From Lyngbya sp. HA4199-MV5 (GTDB taxonomy: Bacteria; Cyanobacteriota; Cyanobacteriia; Leptolyngbyales; Leptolyngbyaceae): a stretch of 64,000 bases of DNA. The DNA lies in assembly GCA_019359375.1 (NCBI GenBank), contig JAHHHL010000005.1:62001-126000 (forward strand), in the 5' to 3' direction. The notes beneath the pieces were generated by a model. That model searched no databases. It had not been told where the DNA came from and worked only from the letters and a program-made list of their open reading frames with translations. A program made the position numbers and the translations under genes. Below, piece after piece: positions 16,913 to 27,300 of this stretch (position 1 is its first letter; every line of letters starts with the position of its first letter).

Positions 16913-18751
16913 CTACGGCAACCTGCCTTTCAAGGTGTTGAGAGCGTTGCGGACACGATCGGTGGGTTGACGATTAAAGCGTGCATTGGGAGCATTCATA
17001 ATTGCCAGCACTTTGCTGAACTCAGCGATCGCCTGAGTCCGTTGCTGGCTAGAGAGATTACCATTGCTCCAGGCAGCCGATGTACTTTGGGCAATTTGCC
17101 CTAAAGCTGTCGCAGCATACCCTGGTGAGTTTCTCTGGTTGCCTGCAAGCAACACTCGAAGTTTAGGCACTAGCTCCAGAGCAGCAGTTCCAAAGCGTCC
17201 AGCCTCGATAATCGCACCATTGCGGCGGTAATCATCTTTGGCTTCTAAGAGCGTCTTGTAATAAGGCAAAATATAGGGTGCCGCTTGCGCCCCATAGCCC
17301 TCTAACTGAGACAGCGCGGTTGATTGAATCGAGGTGTCGGGGTGCTGTACCAGACGACCAACCACAGGTAAAGCATTATCCTGTTTGAGAACAAGCAATG
17401 CCCACCCAGAGGCAAGCTGCATCCACGGGTTCTTGTCCTTGAGCGCAGCCGTGAGGGGCGAAATCGCCCGACGATCGCCCAATTTGCCAAGCGCAATCGC
17501 CGCATTCACTCGCACCAGAGCATCCGGGTTGTCAGGCACACGCGGGTAGTAATCAAAATCGGCTGCTTCTGCTGGGAGTACGAGAAGTCTGCTATAAGGA
17601 CTTGCCGACTGCGACACATATTGTCCAGAATCATTCAGCAGCGTGAGCAAAGCAGGTACTGCTGGCTCTGCAACAGCTCCCAAACTGCCTACCAGACTGG
17701 CAGATTCTAAGCGAACGATGGGTTCTGGTGCTTGGAGTGCTTGTATCAGTTTGGGTAATGCGCCTACTCCCAAGAGCTTCAATGCCCGTTTTGCGGCACT
17801 ACGAACGGTAGGGTCGTCGTCTCTGAGAGTTGTAAGCAGGCGGGGGGCAGTGCTGTCATTTGCCTCTGCTCCTAATGCTTTCGGCAAGAGTGATCTAGAG
17901 TCCTGGAAGACATCGGCTGCACTCTGTCGAAGGTTGGGATCAGGAGACTGTAGGGCATCTAACCACTGATTCAAAAGAGGCACCTGTGCCCCAATTTCTG
18001 TCAGTGCCCACGTTGCGTTCAGCCGCACCCAGGGATTAGGGTCTTGTAATGCCTGGGTCAACGGGTCTGTAGCGGCGGTTCTGGCAGGTAAGCCAATTTT
18101 GCCGATCGCCGCGATCGCCGTCACGCGCAGCAGGTTTTCAGGGTTTTTGGGAGCGATGGGTGGATAACGCCGTTCGTCATAGGGTAAACGAAGCGGCTGT
18201 GGTAAGGCGTATAGATAGCTGAAGGGAGCTGCTGGTACGATCGCTCGTCGTCGATCGGTCATCATTGCAATCAAACCAGGAAGGGCTGGCACCGCTTCAT
18301 CCATGCGATTCCCTAATACTTCTGCCACACCGCTTTTGACTAGTGGATCGGGGTCGTCTAACGCTTTCACCAATGCGGGTACAACTGCTTGTTTGGTGTC
18401 ACCAAGCTGTCGGATGATGTCTGCGCGATCGCCTGAATCGGCAGTCCGAAGACGTTCGATCAACTCAGACACGACGATCGGCTTGGCTGGTACACGCGGT
18501 CTTGCCCCGGTCGGTGGACCAAACGGCACTATCCGGAGGGGTGGAATTACAACTGGAGTCTTGAGGCGTGGCGGCGGGATTGAGGGAAGCGAAGGTGGGA
18601 TTGAGGGAAGTGAAGGTGGGATTGAGAGGAGTGGACGTGGAAGCGTAGGAGGTGTGTTGCTTGTTCCTTTTTGCGCTACTGCTGGTGACTCATCAGCAAA
18701 GAATACCAGACTGGTCAGCAGACCAACAGCAACACACAGTTGAGCTTTCAT
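16913..18751 (-). CDS. Secreted HEAT-repeat protein
   Basis: A protein of about 612 residues built of HEAT repeats of the bacterial PBS-lyase-like type, in two large sets separated by a Tyr/Pro-rich segment. Typical units contain AVVPALVKALDDPDPLVKSGVAEVLG, DPNPWVRLNATWALTEIG and DDDPTVRSAAKRALKLLG (each named only by its core). The ATG at 18751 gives a signal peptide (MKAQLCVAVGLLTSLVFFADESPAVAQ region), so export is likely; an upstream TTG at 18823 would spoil it. A proline-rich repeat follows the signal peptide, with the 8-residue unit PPSLPSIP occurring twice in a row. HEAT repeats bind proteins, but no partner can be named. The function is unknown. Confidence 0.85.
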   Translation of the reverse strand: MKAQLCVAVGLLTSLVFFADESPAVAQKGTSNTPPTLPRPLLSIPPSLPSIPPSLPSIPPPRLKTPVVIPPLRIVPFGPPTGARPRVPAKPIVVSELIERLRTADSGDRADIIRQLGDTKQAVVPALVKALDDPDPLVKSGVAEVLGNRMDEAVPALPGLIAMMTDRRRAIVPAAPFSYLYALPQPLRLPYDERRYPPIAPKNPENLLRVTAIAAIGKIGLPARTAATDPLTQALQDPNPWVRLNATWALTEIGAQVPLLNQWLDALQSPDPNLRQSAADVFQDSRSLLPKALGAEANDSTAPRLLTTLRDDDPTVRSAAKRALKLLGVGALPKLIQALQAPEPIVRLESASLVGSLGAVAEPAVPALLTLLNDSGQYVSQSASPYSRLLVLPAEAADFDYYPRVPDNPDALVRVNAAIALGKLGDRRAISPLTAALKDKNPWMQLASGWALLVLKQDNALPVVGRLVQHPDTSIQSTALSQLEGYGAQAAPYILPYYKTLLEAKDDYRRNGAIIEAGRFGTAALELVPKLRVLLAGNQRNSPGYAATALGQIAQSTSAAWSNGNLSSQQRTQAIAEFSKVLAIMNAPNARFNRQPTDRVRNALNTLKGRLP

Positions 18752-18907
18752 AACACAAACTGAGATTTTGCTACGAGAGTAACTGAGACCGAGTCTTGAG
18801 GTCAACCGAGGAGATTTAAGCAAGCATCAAGCACCGCAAACATGTAGTCGCCTGAACCTCCGAGGTTTTGGTCAAAAGGCGTAAGTTTTGATGCTTTCTG
18901 GACGCGC

Positions 18908-19930
18908 TTAGAGTTTTTGCAGGATTCCGGGCGATCGCAGCGCTCCCAAATTTTCACACCCCGTACAAAACATTGCAGTCGTCATCTCGGCGATGAGAAT
19001 CTCCACCAACTCATAAAGCGCTTCTTCCGATTCATGAGCCGCTTGCAAGAAGGGAAGCGCCATGCCAGCCAGATCGGCACCCAGGGCGATCGCCTTTGCT
19101 GCATCCAACCCATCGCGCAGTCCACCAGAGGCAATGAGCGGGATGTGAGGCGCGATCGCTCTCACTTCGGTCAGACACTCAGCGGTGGGTAGCCCCCAGT
19201 CTGCAAAGGTTTGACCCAAACGCCGCTGCCGATCGTCTGTTGCTCGTGCGCTTTCCACCAGTGCCCAAGAGGTGCCGCCTGCCCCGGCTAAGTCGATCGC
19301 CGCCACACCTGCTTCCATCAGCCTGATTGCCATCGCCGCCGAAATGCCGTTACCCACTTCCTTGGCAATCACAGGGACAGGCAACGTTTCACACAGCACC
19401 ACAATTTTTTCCAACAAGCCCCGAAAATTGGTGTCGCCATTGGTCTGAATGCATTCTTGTAGCGGATTCAAATGCAAAATGAGGGCATCCGCTTCGAGGT
19501 CATCGACCACCCGACGGCACTCATCCAGTCCATAGCGGTAGTTCAACTGCACCGCTCCCAGATTTGCAAAGAGGGGAATATCGGGTGCAACGGCACGCAC
19601 CGCAAACGTTTCCGCCACAGTGGGCTGTTCGACTGCTACCCGCTGAGAGCCAACCCCCATCGCCAAGCGGTAGTGCTGGGCGATCGTTGCTAACCGCTGA
19701 TTAATCAGTTTGGCGTGATCCGTGCCGCCTGTCATGGACGAGATCAAAAGCGGTGCGCCGAGTGTTTTGCCAAGGAAGATGGTGGTCAGGTCAATATCCT
19801 GACGATCGATCTCTGGCAAACAGCAGTGCGTGAACCGATAGCGCTCCAAGCCCGTTGTCATCTGGCGACACTGCACATCTTCATCCAGGCAAATGCGGAG
19901 ATGGTCGGCTTTACGAATCTGGGTGTCCAT
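18908..19930 (-). CDS. fni: Type 2 isopentenyl-diphosphate delta-isomerase
   Basis: FMN-dependent isomerase that interconverts IPP and DMAPP in isoprenoid synthesis (MEP-pathway organisms such as cyanobacteria). It has 340 residues. Family blocks include the N-terminal [25 protein letters not shown] at about 55-65 for FMN binding, [10 protein letters not shown] at about 130, [11 protein letters not shown] at about 186-196 with the catalytic-region lysine, [11 protein letters not shown] at about 210 and IASGGLRDG at about 260. All are intact. The gene stands alone; a short-repeat tract and a double-hairpin repeat lie upstream. Confidence 0.95.
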   Translation of the reverse strand: MDTQIRKADHLRICLDEDVQCRQMTTGLERYRFTHCCLPEIDRQDIDLTTIFLGKTLGAPLLISSMTGGTDHAKLINQRLATIAQHYRLAMGVGSQRVAVEQPTVAETFAVRAVAPDIPLFANLGAVQLNYRYGLDECRRVVDDLEADALILHLNPLQECIQTNGDTNFRGLLEKIVVLCETLPVPVIAKEVGNGISAAMAIRLMEAGVAAIDLAGAGGTSWALVESARATDDRQRRLGQTFADWGLPTAECLTEVRAIAPHIPLIASGGLRDGLDAAKAIALGADLAGMALPFLQAAHESEEALYELVEILIAEMTTAMFCTGCENLGALRSPGILQKL

Positions 19931-20032
19931 GTAGTGAGAGGATAGGGTATGGGGTATAGGGTGTGGGGTGTGAGGAAAGGCTAAAGGATAAAAGTTAGAG
20001 GCTGGTAGAGCAAACAGGAATTGATAGAACGG

Positions 20033-20077
20033 AGTGCGGGCATCTTGCCCGCGTCGTGAGCGAGACGCTCACACTAC
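20033..20077. repeat. Double-hairpin dispersed repeat, copy 1
   Basis: AGTGCGGGCATCTTGCCCGC is followed by GTCGTGAGCGAGACGCTCACACTAC. Two internal stem-loops (GCGGGCa..tGCCCGC and GAGCG..CGCTC) lie within an outer AGTG/CACT pairing. The same unit occurs at 23874-23920 and, with the arms swapped in sequence, at 42390-42436. It lies between fni and pyrR. Confidence 0.8.
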
Positions 20078-20167
20078 GGTGTTGCAAAACGTTTGTTTCG
20101 GTCTGCTAGCGCCATATTTAGCCTTTTAGCCCTTTTAGCCTTCATCCTTTCGCCTTCATCCTTTCTC

Positions 20168-20710
20168 CTACACCCTGATTAACTCCACTGCATCCCGTCC
20201 ATCAATGTCTTGGAGGTAAACCTTGACTTGTTCTTCTTTGGCGGTGGGCAGTTGCTTGCCAATGAAGTCGGGATGGATCGGCAGTTCACGATGCCCCCGA
20301 TCGACCAGCACCACCAGTCGAATGACCTCTGGGCGACCGTAATCATTCACTGCATTTAAGGCAGCGCGAATGGTGCGTCCTTTGAAAATGACATCATCCA
20401 CCAGCACGACGGTTTTGCCAGACAGGTCGAAGGGAATGTCGGTTTTAGCGGGAGTGCGAATGCCAATACTATCCAGGTCATCGCGGTAGAAGGTGATGTC
20501 GATCGCACCCAACGGTACAGCCACACCTTCCAGTGCCTCAATCTGCCGTGCCAGCATATCTGCCAGGTTAACCCCTCGCGTATAAATGCCCAGAAGCACT
20601 AGCTTAGAGAGATCCGATCGCTCGATAATTTGCGATGCCAAGCGCGTCAATGTTCGGCGGACTTCTTCTGCTGACAGAATTTCGACCACTTCTGGAGCTT
20701 CTAGAGCCAT
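20168..20710 (-). CDS. pyrR: PyrR pyrimidine regulator / uracil phosphoribosyltransferase
   Basis: A 180-residue type I phosphoribosyltransferase-fold protein with the PRPP loop [18 protein letters not shown] at about 100-117 and the family block [15 protein letters not shown] at about 40-54. PyrR proteins bind UMP and, in some bacteria, attenuate pyr operons by binding leader RNA; many also have weak uracil phosphoribosyltransferase activity. Here the ATG is 3 bp after the kaiC stop, with GAGGGAT at a suitable distance, so it is likely translated from the kaiBC message. Whether it regulates RNA in this organism is unknown. Confidence 0.92.
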   Translation of the reverse strand: MALEAPEVVEILSAEEVRRTLTRLASQIIERSDLSKLVLLGIYTRGVNLADMLARQIEALEGVAVPLGAIDITFYRDDLDSIGIRTPAKTDIPFDLSGKTVVLVDDVIFKGRTIRAALNAVNDYGRPEVIRLVVLVDRGHRELPIHPDFIGKQLPTAKEEQVKVYLQDIDGRDAVELIRV

Positions 20711-20713
20711 ACG

Positions 20714-22270
20714 TTATCCCTCATCTCTCGGCTGTACGGCTTTGACAATGCGTGACAGTTCACTTTTCTCATCTACCGAGATGCGGGTAGGTGAGCCACT
20801 AATGATGCGTTCAAAGTTGCGGAAGGAGTCTTTAATTTCGGGACCGCGTTCGCTGATGGTGTATTCACGAATGCCTTTATCGTGCCAGGAACCGCGCATT
20901 TTAAAGACGTTGATTGCCCGCGCCATTTCACCACGAATTTCAACGTATTGCAGCATTAAAATTGTGTCGGTAATCGTAGAAATATGGGAATCCGTAATGG
21001 AATGTGACCCCATAAATTGATCCGATGTATTCGTGAAGAAACCCGTAATTTCTTCTTGCTTGGCAAAGCCTGTTACGCCAATGACAAACTGACGAAAGGC
21101 GTTATTACTCACACCACGCGCCAGCGCAGACAGGGAATCGATCGCAATCCGTGACGGTTTAAACTCCGCAATCTCCGTTTTAATAATCTGCAAATGGTCT
21201 TCTAAACCAGCCGATTCTGGATAGGCACAAATAATTCTAAGCACCCCTTTTTGCTCCAGTTCTTCAAAATCAATGCCCCAGGAATAAGCATTGCGAGACA
21301 ACTGGGCGCGGGACTCTTCGTAGGCAAACAGAATGGCACGATCGCCTCGCTGACACGCATCTTGCAAAAACTTGCTGACCATCATGGTTTTGCCCGTTCC
21401 GGTTGCGCCCGTCGCCAGAATAATGGAGTCTTTAAAGAAGCCGCCGCCGCACATTTCATCCAACGTTTTAACCCCAGATGAGACGCGCACGTTGGACGAT
21501 CGCTGGGTTAAACGCATTGCCCCCAGCGGGAAGATGTTAATGCCATTGTTGGTAATGGTGAAGGGATATTCGCCCTTCATGTGGGTAGTGCCGCGCAGTT
21601 TGAGAATCTCGATCGTTCGGCGGCGACGTTCTCCTTCCAAAACATTGCGAATAATCACCACGTTATCGGACACAAATTCTTCGACACCAAAGCGAGCAAC
21701 GGCTCCGTATTCTTCCACACGTTCTGTCGTCATCAACGTGGTTGCGCCCACTTGCTTAAGGCGAGCAACCAGGCGAAAGATTTCACGGCGCACCACACCT
21801 GCCGAATCATACTGTTGAAAAACGGCTGTAACAGAGTCAATGGAAACCCGTTTGGCTTTGTATTTACGAATCGCGTATTGAATCCGCTCGATCAAGGCGG
21901 ATAAATCAAAATTACCAACAATATCTTGCCCTTCTGGATCGGGAGAGGCATCCAAAATAAAAAGCTTGCCTTCATTGATAAATTTCTGTAAGTCCCACCC
22001 AAAACTGAAGGCATTCTTGATGATATCAGCCGGGGATTCTTCAAACGTGACAAAAATGCCCGATTCGTCAAAATCAACAATACTGTGATACAGAAATTGA
22101 ATCGCTAATAATGTTTTGCCTGTGCCGGATGTCCCGCTAATCAAGGTGGTACGACCTGTGGGTAACCCACCGTGGCTAATGTCGTCGAACCCTTCAATCA
22201 TGGTGCGAATTTTTTGCACACCGGGAATGTTGTGTTCGCCATTGGGTGAACGTTGGCTCAAGTGGTTCAT
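20714..22270 (-). CDS. kaiC: KaiC, core circadian clock ATPase/autokinase
   Basis: Hexameric clock protein with tandem RecA-like domains CI and CII. At 518 residues it keeps Synechococcus numbering at every key site: Walker A GTSGTGKT at 46-53 and GATGTGKT at 288-295, catalytic glutamate pairs 77-78 and 318-319, and the phosphorylation sites Ser431 and Thr432 in DSHISTITDT with Thr426 nearby. The A-loop and C-terminal tail (SGSPTRISVDEKSELSRIV) that bind KaiA are present. A full phosphorylation clock is therefore expected. kaiB lies 102 bp upstream and kaiA beyond it, all on the same strand, while pyrR follows immediately. Confidence 0.99.
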   Translation of the reverse strand: MNHLSQRSPNGEHNIPGVQKIRTMIEGFDDISHGGLPTGRTTLISGTSGTGKTLLAIQFLYHSIVDFDESGIFVTFEESPADIIKNAFSFGWDLQKFINEGKLFILDASPDPEGQDIVGNFDLSALIERIQYAIRKYKAKRVSIDSVTAVFQQYDSAGVVRREIFRLVARLKQVGATTLMTTERVEEYGAVARFGVEEFVSDNVVIIRNVLEGERRRRTIEILKLRGTTHMKGEYPFTITNNGINIFPLGAMRLTQRSSNVRVSSGVKTLDEMCGGGFFKDSIILATGATGTGKTMMVSKFLQDACQRGDRAILFAYEESRAQLSRNAYSWGIDFEELEQKGVLRIICAYPESAGLEDHLQIIKTEIAEFKPSRIAIDSLSALARGVSNNAFRQFVIGVTGFAKQEEITGFFTNTSDQFMGSHSITDSHISTITDTILMLQYVEIRGEMARAINVFKMRGSWHDKGIREYTISERGPEIKDSFRNFERIISGSPTRISVDEKSELSRIVKAVQPRDEG

Positions 22271-22372
22271 AGGACGTTTTTAAAGACAGTCGATAAAATT
22301 AACCTGTTGCACTGCTATGTCATACGGCTTTGCTGTTGGTAGCATACGCTCTACAGTGAATAGCTTGATCAG

Positions 22373-22693
22373 TTACTCCGGCAATTCAAAGGCATCATCT
22401 CGTAGCTCTTCATAAAGGAGATCAAGACCAATGAGCACTTTTTCACGATCGGACAAGTCGCCAATAATCTTACGCACAGGTGGCGGCAAAATTTTAGACA
22501 GCGTTGGAGTCGCCAAGATTTTATCTTCCTCAGCCAGTTGAGGATTTTTCAAGACATCAATCACCTTCAGCGCATAAACACCTTGAAAATCTTTTTCAAG
22601 AATGTCGTTTAATACCTTCAGTGCCCGAATTGAGCTTGGTGTGTTTCCAGCAACATAGAGCTTGAGAACGTAGGTTTTCTTTAAGGAACTCAT
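22373..22693 (-). CDS. kaiB: KaiB clock protein
   Basis: Thioredoxin-like, fold-switching clock protein that binds phosphorylated KaiC and sequesters KaiA. It has 106 residues with the canonical opening [16 protein letters not shown], then [34 protein letters not shown] and the acidic C-terminus. The ATG start is clear. It sits between kaiA and kaiC on the same strand, as in the standard kaiABC cluster. Confidence 0.98.
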   Translation of the reverse strand: MSSLKKTYVLKLYVAGNTPSSIRALKVLNDILEKDFQGVYALKVIDVLKNPQLAEEDKILATPTLSKILPPPVRKIIGDLSDREKVLIGLDLLYEELRDDAFELPE

Positions 22694-22785
22694 AGATAAA
22701 GTTCAATCGGCATGAAAGTCAGAGCAGATTGCTTGATCATTTTAGTGCGTTCGTTTCCCAACAAGACAGACGTTTCGATACTTTT

Positions 22786-23778
22786 TCACGGATCAGGTTG
22801 GGTTTCTCTTGGCACAGAACGTCGATACATTTCGCATAAATGAGCGATCGTATCAATCAGCGTCAGGCGATAGTCCAACAGGATGTCATCGCTGCGCCCC
22901 TCCAATTTTAGCTGCTTCGCAAACTCATCCATCAGATCCATGTGGATTTCCACGACTTGCGAGGTGGCAATATCGGCAAAGAAGACAGCGTTGACAAAAG
23001 CATCAATGCGCTGATTGAGCAGATCGTCGTCACCAAAGTAGTGTAAGACAATCTCACGATACTCATCGCGGAGTTGCGCCAGGGCTTCTTGCTGCTGTGC
23101 TGGCGACAAAGAGCGGAAGAAATTGCGTGGATTGCGCTTGTAGTACACACCGAGGTAGCCAAGTCGTTCGTTGAGTTTTTCAGAGAGTCGCCGCTGTTGC
23201 AGCATGAGGAAGTTTTGAGCGTTGAGATCTGTTGCCAGATCGACCGTTGAGAGCGTGTTGCTCAAGCGACACGTAGGCGATAGGTGCAGGAATTGATCGA
23301 TCGCCCGTTCAATATGGTTGCTAATAGCTTCAAATTGCTTTGGGGTGATCCAAACTTCTGCCGTGTGGTAAGCAAAGGCTAGCCCAAGATAATCTACAGC
23401 CTTGCTCACAGCCGTTGATTCAGCCGTTGCCTCACCCAAAGAGGAAGAAGTGCTTGATGGATTGCTTTCAACGGTTGCCGGTGGCTCTTCTAGTCGATGG
23501 GACTCTGTTGTTACCACTACTGCTGGAAGTAGCGTTGCCCGACCGTGTAGCTGATGAGCAAGCTGCGGTAAGGTTGGGCTGCTGCGGAGCACGAGGCAAT
23601 CAAGGCTGTGCTTCTCTTGCTCCACAAAGGTGAGGAACGCATCGGTGGATTGCAGCAGCGTGATGGTATGACGATCGTGATCCAGCCAGGGCGAGAGTGC
23701 TTGGGTCAGCGGTTCGGACTCCAGGAAAATGCCGATCGAGAGCTTAGAGCGTTGCAAGTTAGACGAGGGATGGTTCAA
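22786..23778 (-). CDS. kaiA: KaiA clock protein
   Basis: Stimulator of KaiC autophosphorylation. The 330-residue protein is full length: an N-terminal pseudo-receiver domain (about 10-135), a linker rich in Ser/Thr (about 95-125 region), and the C-terminal four-helix dimerisation domain with RRLSEKLNERLGYLGVYYKR and FFRSLSPAQQQEAL blocks that bind the KaiC A-loop. Many filamentous cyanobacteria have a shortened KaiA lacking the N-terminal domain; this one is not shortened. No ATG or GTG lies near the expected start. A TTG at 23778, or another seven codons in, must be used, with an in-frame stop just upstream. Confidence 0.95.
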   Translation of the reverse strand: MNHPSSNLQRSKLSIGIFLESEPLTQALSPWLDHDRHTITLLQSTDAFLTFVEQEKHSLDCLVLRSSPTLPQLAHQLHGRATLLPAVVVTTESHRLEEPPATVESNPSSTSSSLGEATAESTAVSKAVDYLGLAFAYHTAEVWITPKQFEAISNHIERAIDQFLHLSPTCRLSNTLSTVDLATDLNAQNFLMLQQRRLSEKLNERLGYLGVYYKRNPRNFFRSLSPAQQQEALAQLRDEYREIVLHYFGDDDLLNQRIDAFVNAVFFADIATSQVVEIHMDLMDEFAKQLKLEGRSDDILLDYRLTLIDTIAHLCEMYRRSVPRETQPDP

Positions 23779-23783
23779 AACGA

Positions 23784-23817
23784 TCTAAAACCTGGACATT
23801 TCTAAAACCTGGACATT
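23784..23817. repeat. 17-bp tandem repeat upstream of kaiA
   Basis: The unit TCTAAAACCTGGACATT occurs twice in direct succession, only 6 bp upstream of the kaiA start codon on the opposite strand. In the kaiA direction it reads AATGTCCAGGTTTTAGA twice, so the leader of the mRNA contains the duplication. Confidence 0.7.
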
Positions 23818-23873
23818 GATGAAAAACAGCGCTCGTTGCCCTGAGGTGATTTCCACAAAAGAACGTACCTGAC

Positions 23874-23920
23874 GTAGTGCGGGCATCTTGCCCACGTCGC
23901 AAGCGAGGCGCTTACACTAC
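23874..23920. repeat. Double-hairpin dispersed repeat, copy 2
   Basis: GTAGTGCGGGCATCTTGCCC followed by ACGTCGCAAGCGAGGCGCTTACACTAC. The outer GTAGTG/CACTAC arms and two internal stems match the copies at 20033 and 42390. It lies within the kaiA-kinase divergent region. Confidence 0.8.
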
Positions 23921-24355
23921 TGTAGAAAACGGGTAGATTCTTTAAGATCAATCTCCTTGGACTTAAAAGCGTTTAGTACAAACGAACCCAAAAGCTTTGA
24001 CATTTATTACTTTAAATTTTTATTAAAATCTTAGCACTCAATTAATTATAGTTACAAACTAACCTAACCCCGATCATGCCATCAGACACTAGGGTCATAA
24101 TCAAAGTAGATTGCCAGTGGATCGACTACAAATTGACTATAAATTGACTATTAGGGTTGCTTGAGCCTTCTCTCACGACTCAATGTGCTTTCCTTGAGCT
24201 TGAATCCATTTATAGATTGGGATATCCGTAAATCTAGTCTTGCCTGCCCATGTTTGAATGGTCAGTGTTTGAATTGCTAAACCGTTGCGCCCTTAGCAAT
24301 TGCCCCGTTTTAGCGTTGCCTGCTTCGTTTCATTGTCCTTTCAGGCAATCGTTCT

Positions 24356-27300
24356 ATGGTCTCAAGCTTTCCTAATCTTCAGTCTTTTGTTGAGTCTGCA
24401 CCCTCTTGTTTGGCGAGCGCACGGCTAACAGAAGCGCTTTCAAGTTTGGGGCAGAGAGTTGACAAGACCACTCTTGCAGGGACGTGCGAGCGGTTAGTGT
24501 TGGTCAATGAAGAGCAGCAGGCGATCGGCTGGGTGAGTGTGCAACGCTTACTCCATCATTTAGTGACAGCGGGGATGCTGGGTCAACAGCCGATCGCCCA
24601 GATGACCCTTCAGGGTGACCGCCCAACCCTAGTAGGCGATGTGCCACTGCTAGAGATTACGCCCTCGATCGTCGAGCCATTGCCCATGCTCGCGATTGAT
24701 TTGACGATCGATGCCTTTTTGCCACAGTTTCAGCAGCAACCTCATGCCTGCTATGGGCTGGCGCATGCAGATGGTCGGTTCTTCGGTCTGTTGAATAGTT
24801 CCCGTCTGCTCCATTTTTTGACCACTCAGTCACCCCTGCTGGTAGGTCCCGCTCATGCGGCACCAGAAGCAACGGCACCACCACCCTCATGTTTACTGCC
24901 AGCCAACCCCCTGTTGCACGACCTGCTGGAACATCTACCATTGCCCGTGATGCTACAAACCCGTGATGGGCAGGTGCTGGCGCGGAATTCAATTTGGCGT
25001 GCTCAAATTAGTGAACTCCTTGATCCCACCTGTCTGCGGCAGGAAGTGGCAACGCTGCTAGAAATACCACTGGCTGAGCCGTCAACGATGGGGGCGCAAC
25101 CAGCCGTCCGACGGTTGTGGTCGTCTCTGGAACCATCTTCTAGCACGACAGCCCAAGATGCTCGGCGGGTTGCACGATCGCACCCTCCACACTCAGGCTT
25201 ACAGGCACACGCTAAGACCGTTAGCGTAGCCCCATCCCCTTCAGAGGGTCAGTTTGTAGAGAGTGAGCCTGGAGCGTCGCCATCGCCATTGGGGGCTAGT
25301 TCGTGCCAATTGGGAGCAAACCCGGGCACCTGTATTTGTGTGTGTCCGCTCAAAGATGGGCAAGAGCAAATTTTACAGTTCGTCCGCATTCCACTCAGTA
25401 TGCTGTCACCACAGACGGGTTTAGGGCTGGGCGATCGAGCACAAACGCCAGCAACTACTGTTGAAACGCCATTGATCCACGAATCAGCGTCCTCCTCACA
25501 ATTATTTCGGCTGGCAGCGCTATTGTCTACGCTTCATGACAACCAACCGACTGCTGAGGAGAAAGAGTCTCAAGAGTCTCATCGAGCAACTGATGGTTGG
25601 TCTGAACACGATCACGCTAGCGTCGATCGCATGACTAAGCCTACGTCTATTGCCCCCAATGACGCTTCTGAAGAACTTTGGCTGATTTTGGCGCAAGATG
25701 TCACCGAGCAGCAGCAGCTTGCTAGAGAGCTAACGGCTAAGAATGCCGATTTAATTCAGCTCAATCGCCTTAAAGATGAGTTTCTGGCTTGCATCAGTCA
25801 TGAACTGCGCACTCCTCTCACCGCTATTTTGGGGTTGTCGAGTTTGCTAAAAGACCAGACTCTGGGTGCCTTAAGCCAGCGTCAGATTCACTACGCACAA
25901 CTCATCTACCAGAGCGGTCGTCACTTGATGGCGGTTGTAAACGACATTCTGGATTTGACCCGTATGGAAACCGGGCAACTAGAGTTGATCTTAGAGCCTG
26001 TTGATCTGGAAACGGTGTGTCACCGTGCGTTGGCGCAGGCACAGCAGTTTCACCGACAAGAGAGCCAACCCGGAGCGGAATCAGAGCCGACCCAACCAAC
26101 CTTCTCGCTGACGTTAGAACCTGGCTTGGGGCTGTTGCTGGCGGATGAGCAGCGCCTGCGACAGATGTTGGTTCATCTCCTCTCGAATGCACTCAAATTT
26201 ACCGAACCCAACGACCCGATCGGGCTAAAAGTTGGCTATTGGGGAGGCTGGATCGCTCTCACTGTATGGGATACAGGGATCGGCATCCCGGCTGAAAAAC
26301 AGCATTTGATTTTTCAGAAATTTCAGCAACTAGAAAACCCTCTGACACGGCGGTTTGAAGGTACAGGCTTGGGACTCGTGTTAACGCAACGTCTGGCACG
26401 GCTACACGGTGGCGATGTCACATTCATCTCGAAAGAAGGAGAGGGAAGTCAATTTACCATCTTGTTACCGCCGAATCTGCCAGAAGCGCGTGGGGTGCCG
26501 AAGGGGGGTGCTGCGTCATCCCCAGCGATGGACGGGTCGAGAACCAGCGGAGCTATACGCAGTGTGCAGGGGCGATCACAGCCCTCGATCGCCAGTAGCC
26601 CGCCAACCCTATCAAAAGGTGGCTATGCACTGGACGTGGCTGCCTCTCAGCGAAGTCAGTTAGTGCTCATCGTTGAAGCGGTTCCTCAATGCATTGAGAT
26701 GCTGTCGGACGAGTTGACAGGGCTGGGATACCGCGTGGTCATTGCCCGCTCAGGCACGGAGGCATTAGAAAAGGCACGTCGCTTGCAGCCCTGCATCATT
26801 TTTCTAAATCCGGTGCTACCGTTGCTCTCTGGGTGGGATGTGTTGACCCTGCTCAAGTCAAGTTTGGAAACGCAACAGATTCCAGTAGTCATGATGGCGA
26901 CCCAGGTGGATGAAGAGCAGGCTCGGCAACGACAGGCTGATCACTTGCTGAACCTGCCAATCCAACCCAAACGGCTCCAAAAATGCCTCCAGCGATTAGT
27001 GGTCGATCGCCAGGATGCAGCACAAAACTCTCGCACTGCGGTTTTAACGGTTTTACGGCTTAGCCCCGGTGTGTGGGCAAGTCAACATCAGCCCATTCCT
27101 GCCACTGACCTGGATGCTCTCCTGCACTCATGCCAACATCGCATCTTAGAGGCTGACGATCTTGAACAGGCAGAACTGCTAGCACGGGTATGGAAGCCAA
27201 ATGTCGTTCTGCTGGACGGTGTTTTAGCCGATGCCACCCCTTATTTTCGACTGTATTGTCAACATACCTTCCTGGCTTCGTTGCCGCTGGTGACGATCGA

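Larger units (their letters stand above)
23779..24355. promoter_or_regulatory. Divergent region between kaiA and the CBS-like kinase gene
   Basis: About 577 bp from which kaiABC and the large kinase gene are read in opposite directions. It contains the 17-bp tandem repeat beside kaiA, a double-hairpin repeat at 23874-23920, and an A/T-rich block around 23990-24060 that is a likely promoter zone. No gene is seen. Confidence 0.5.
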
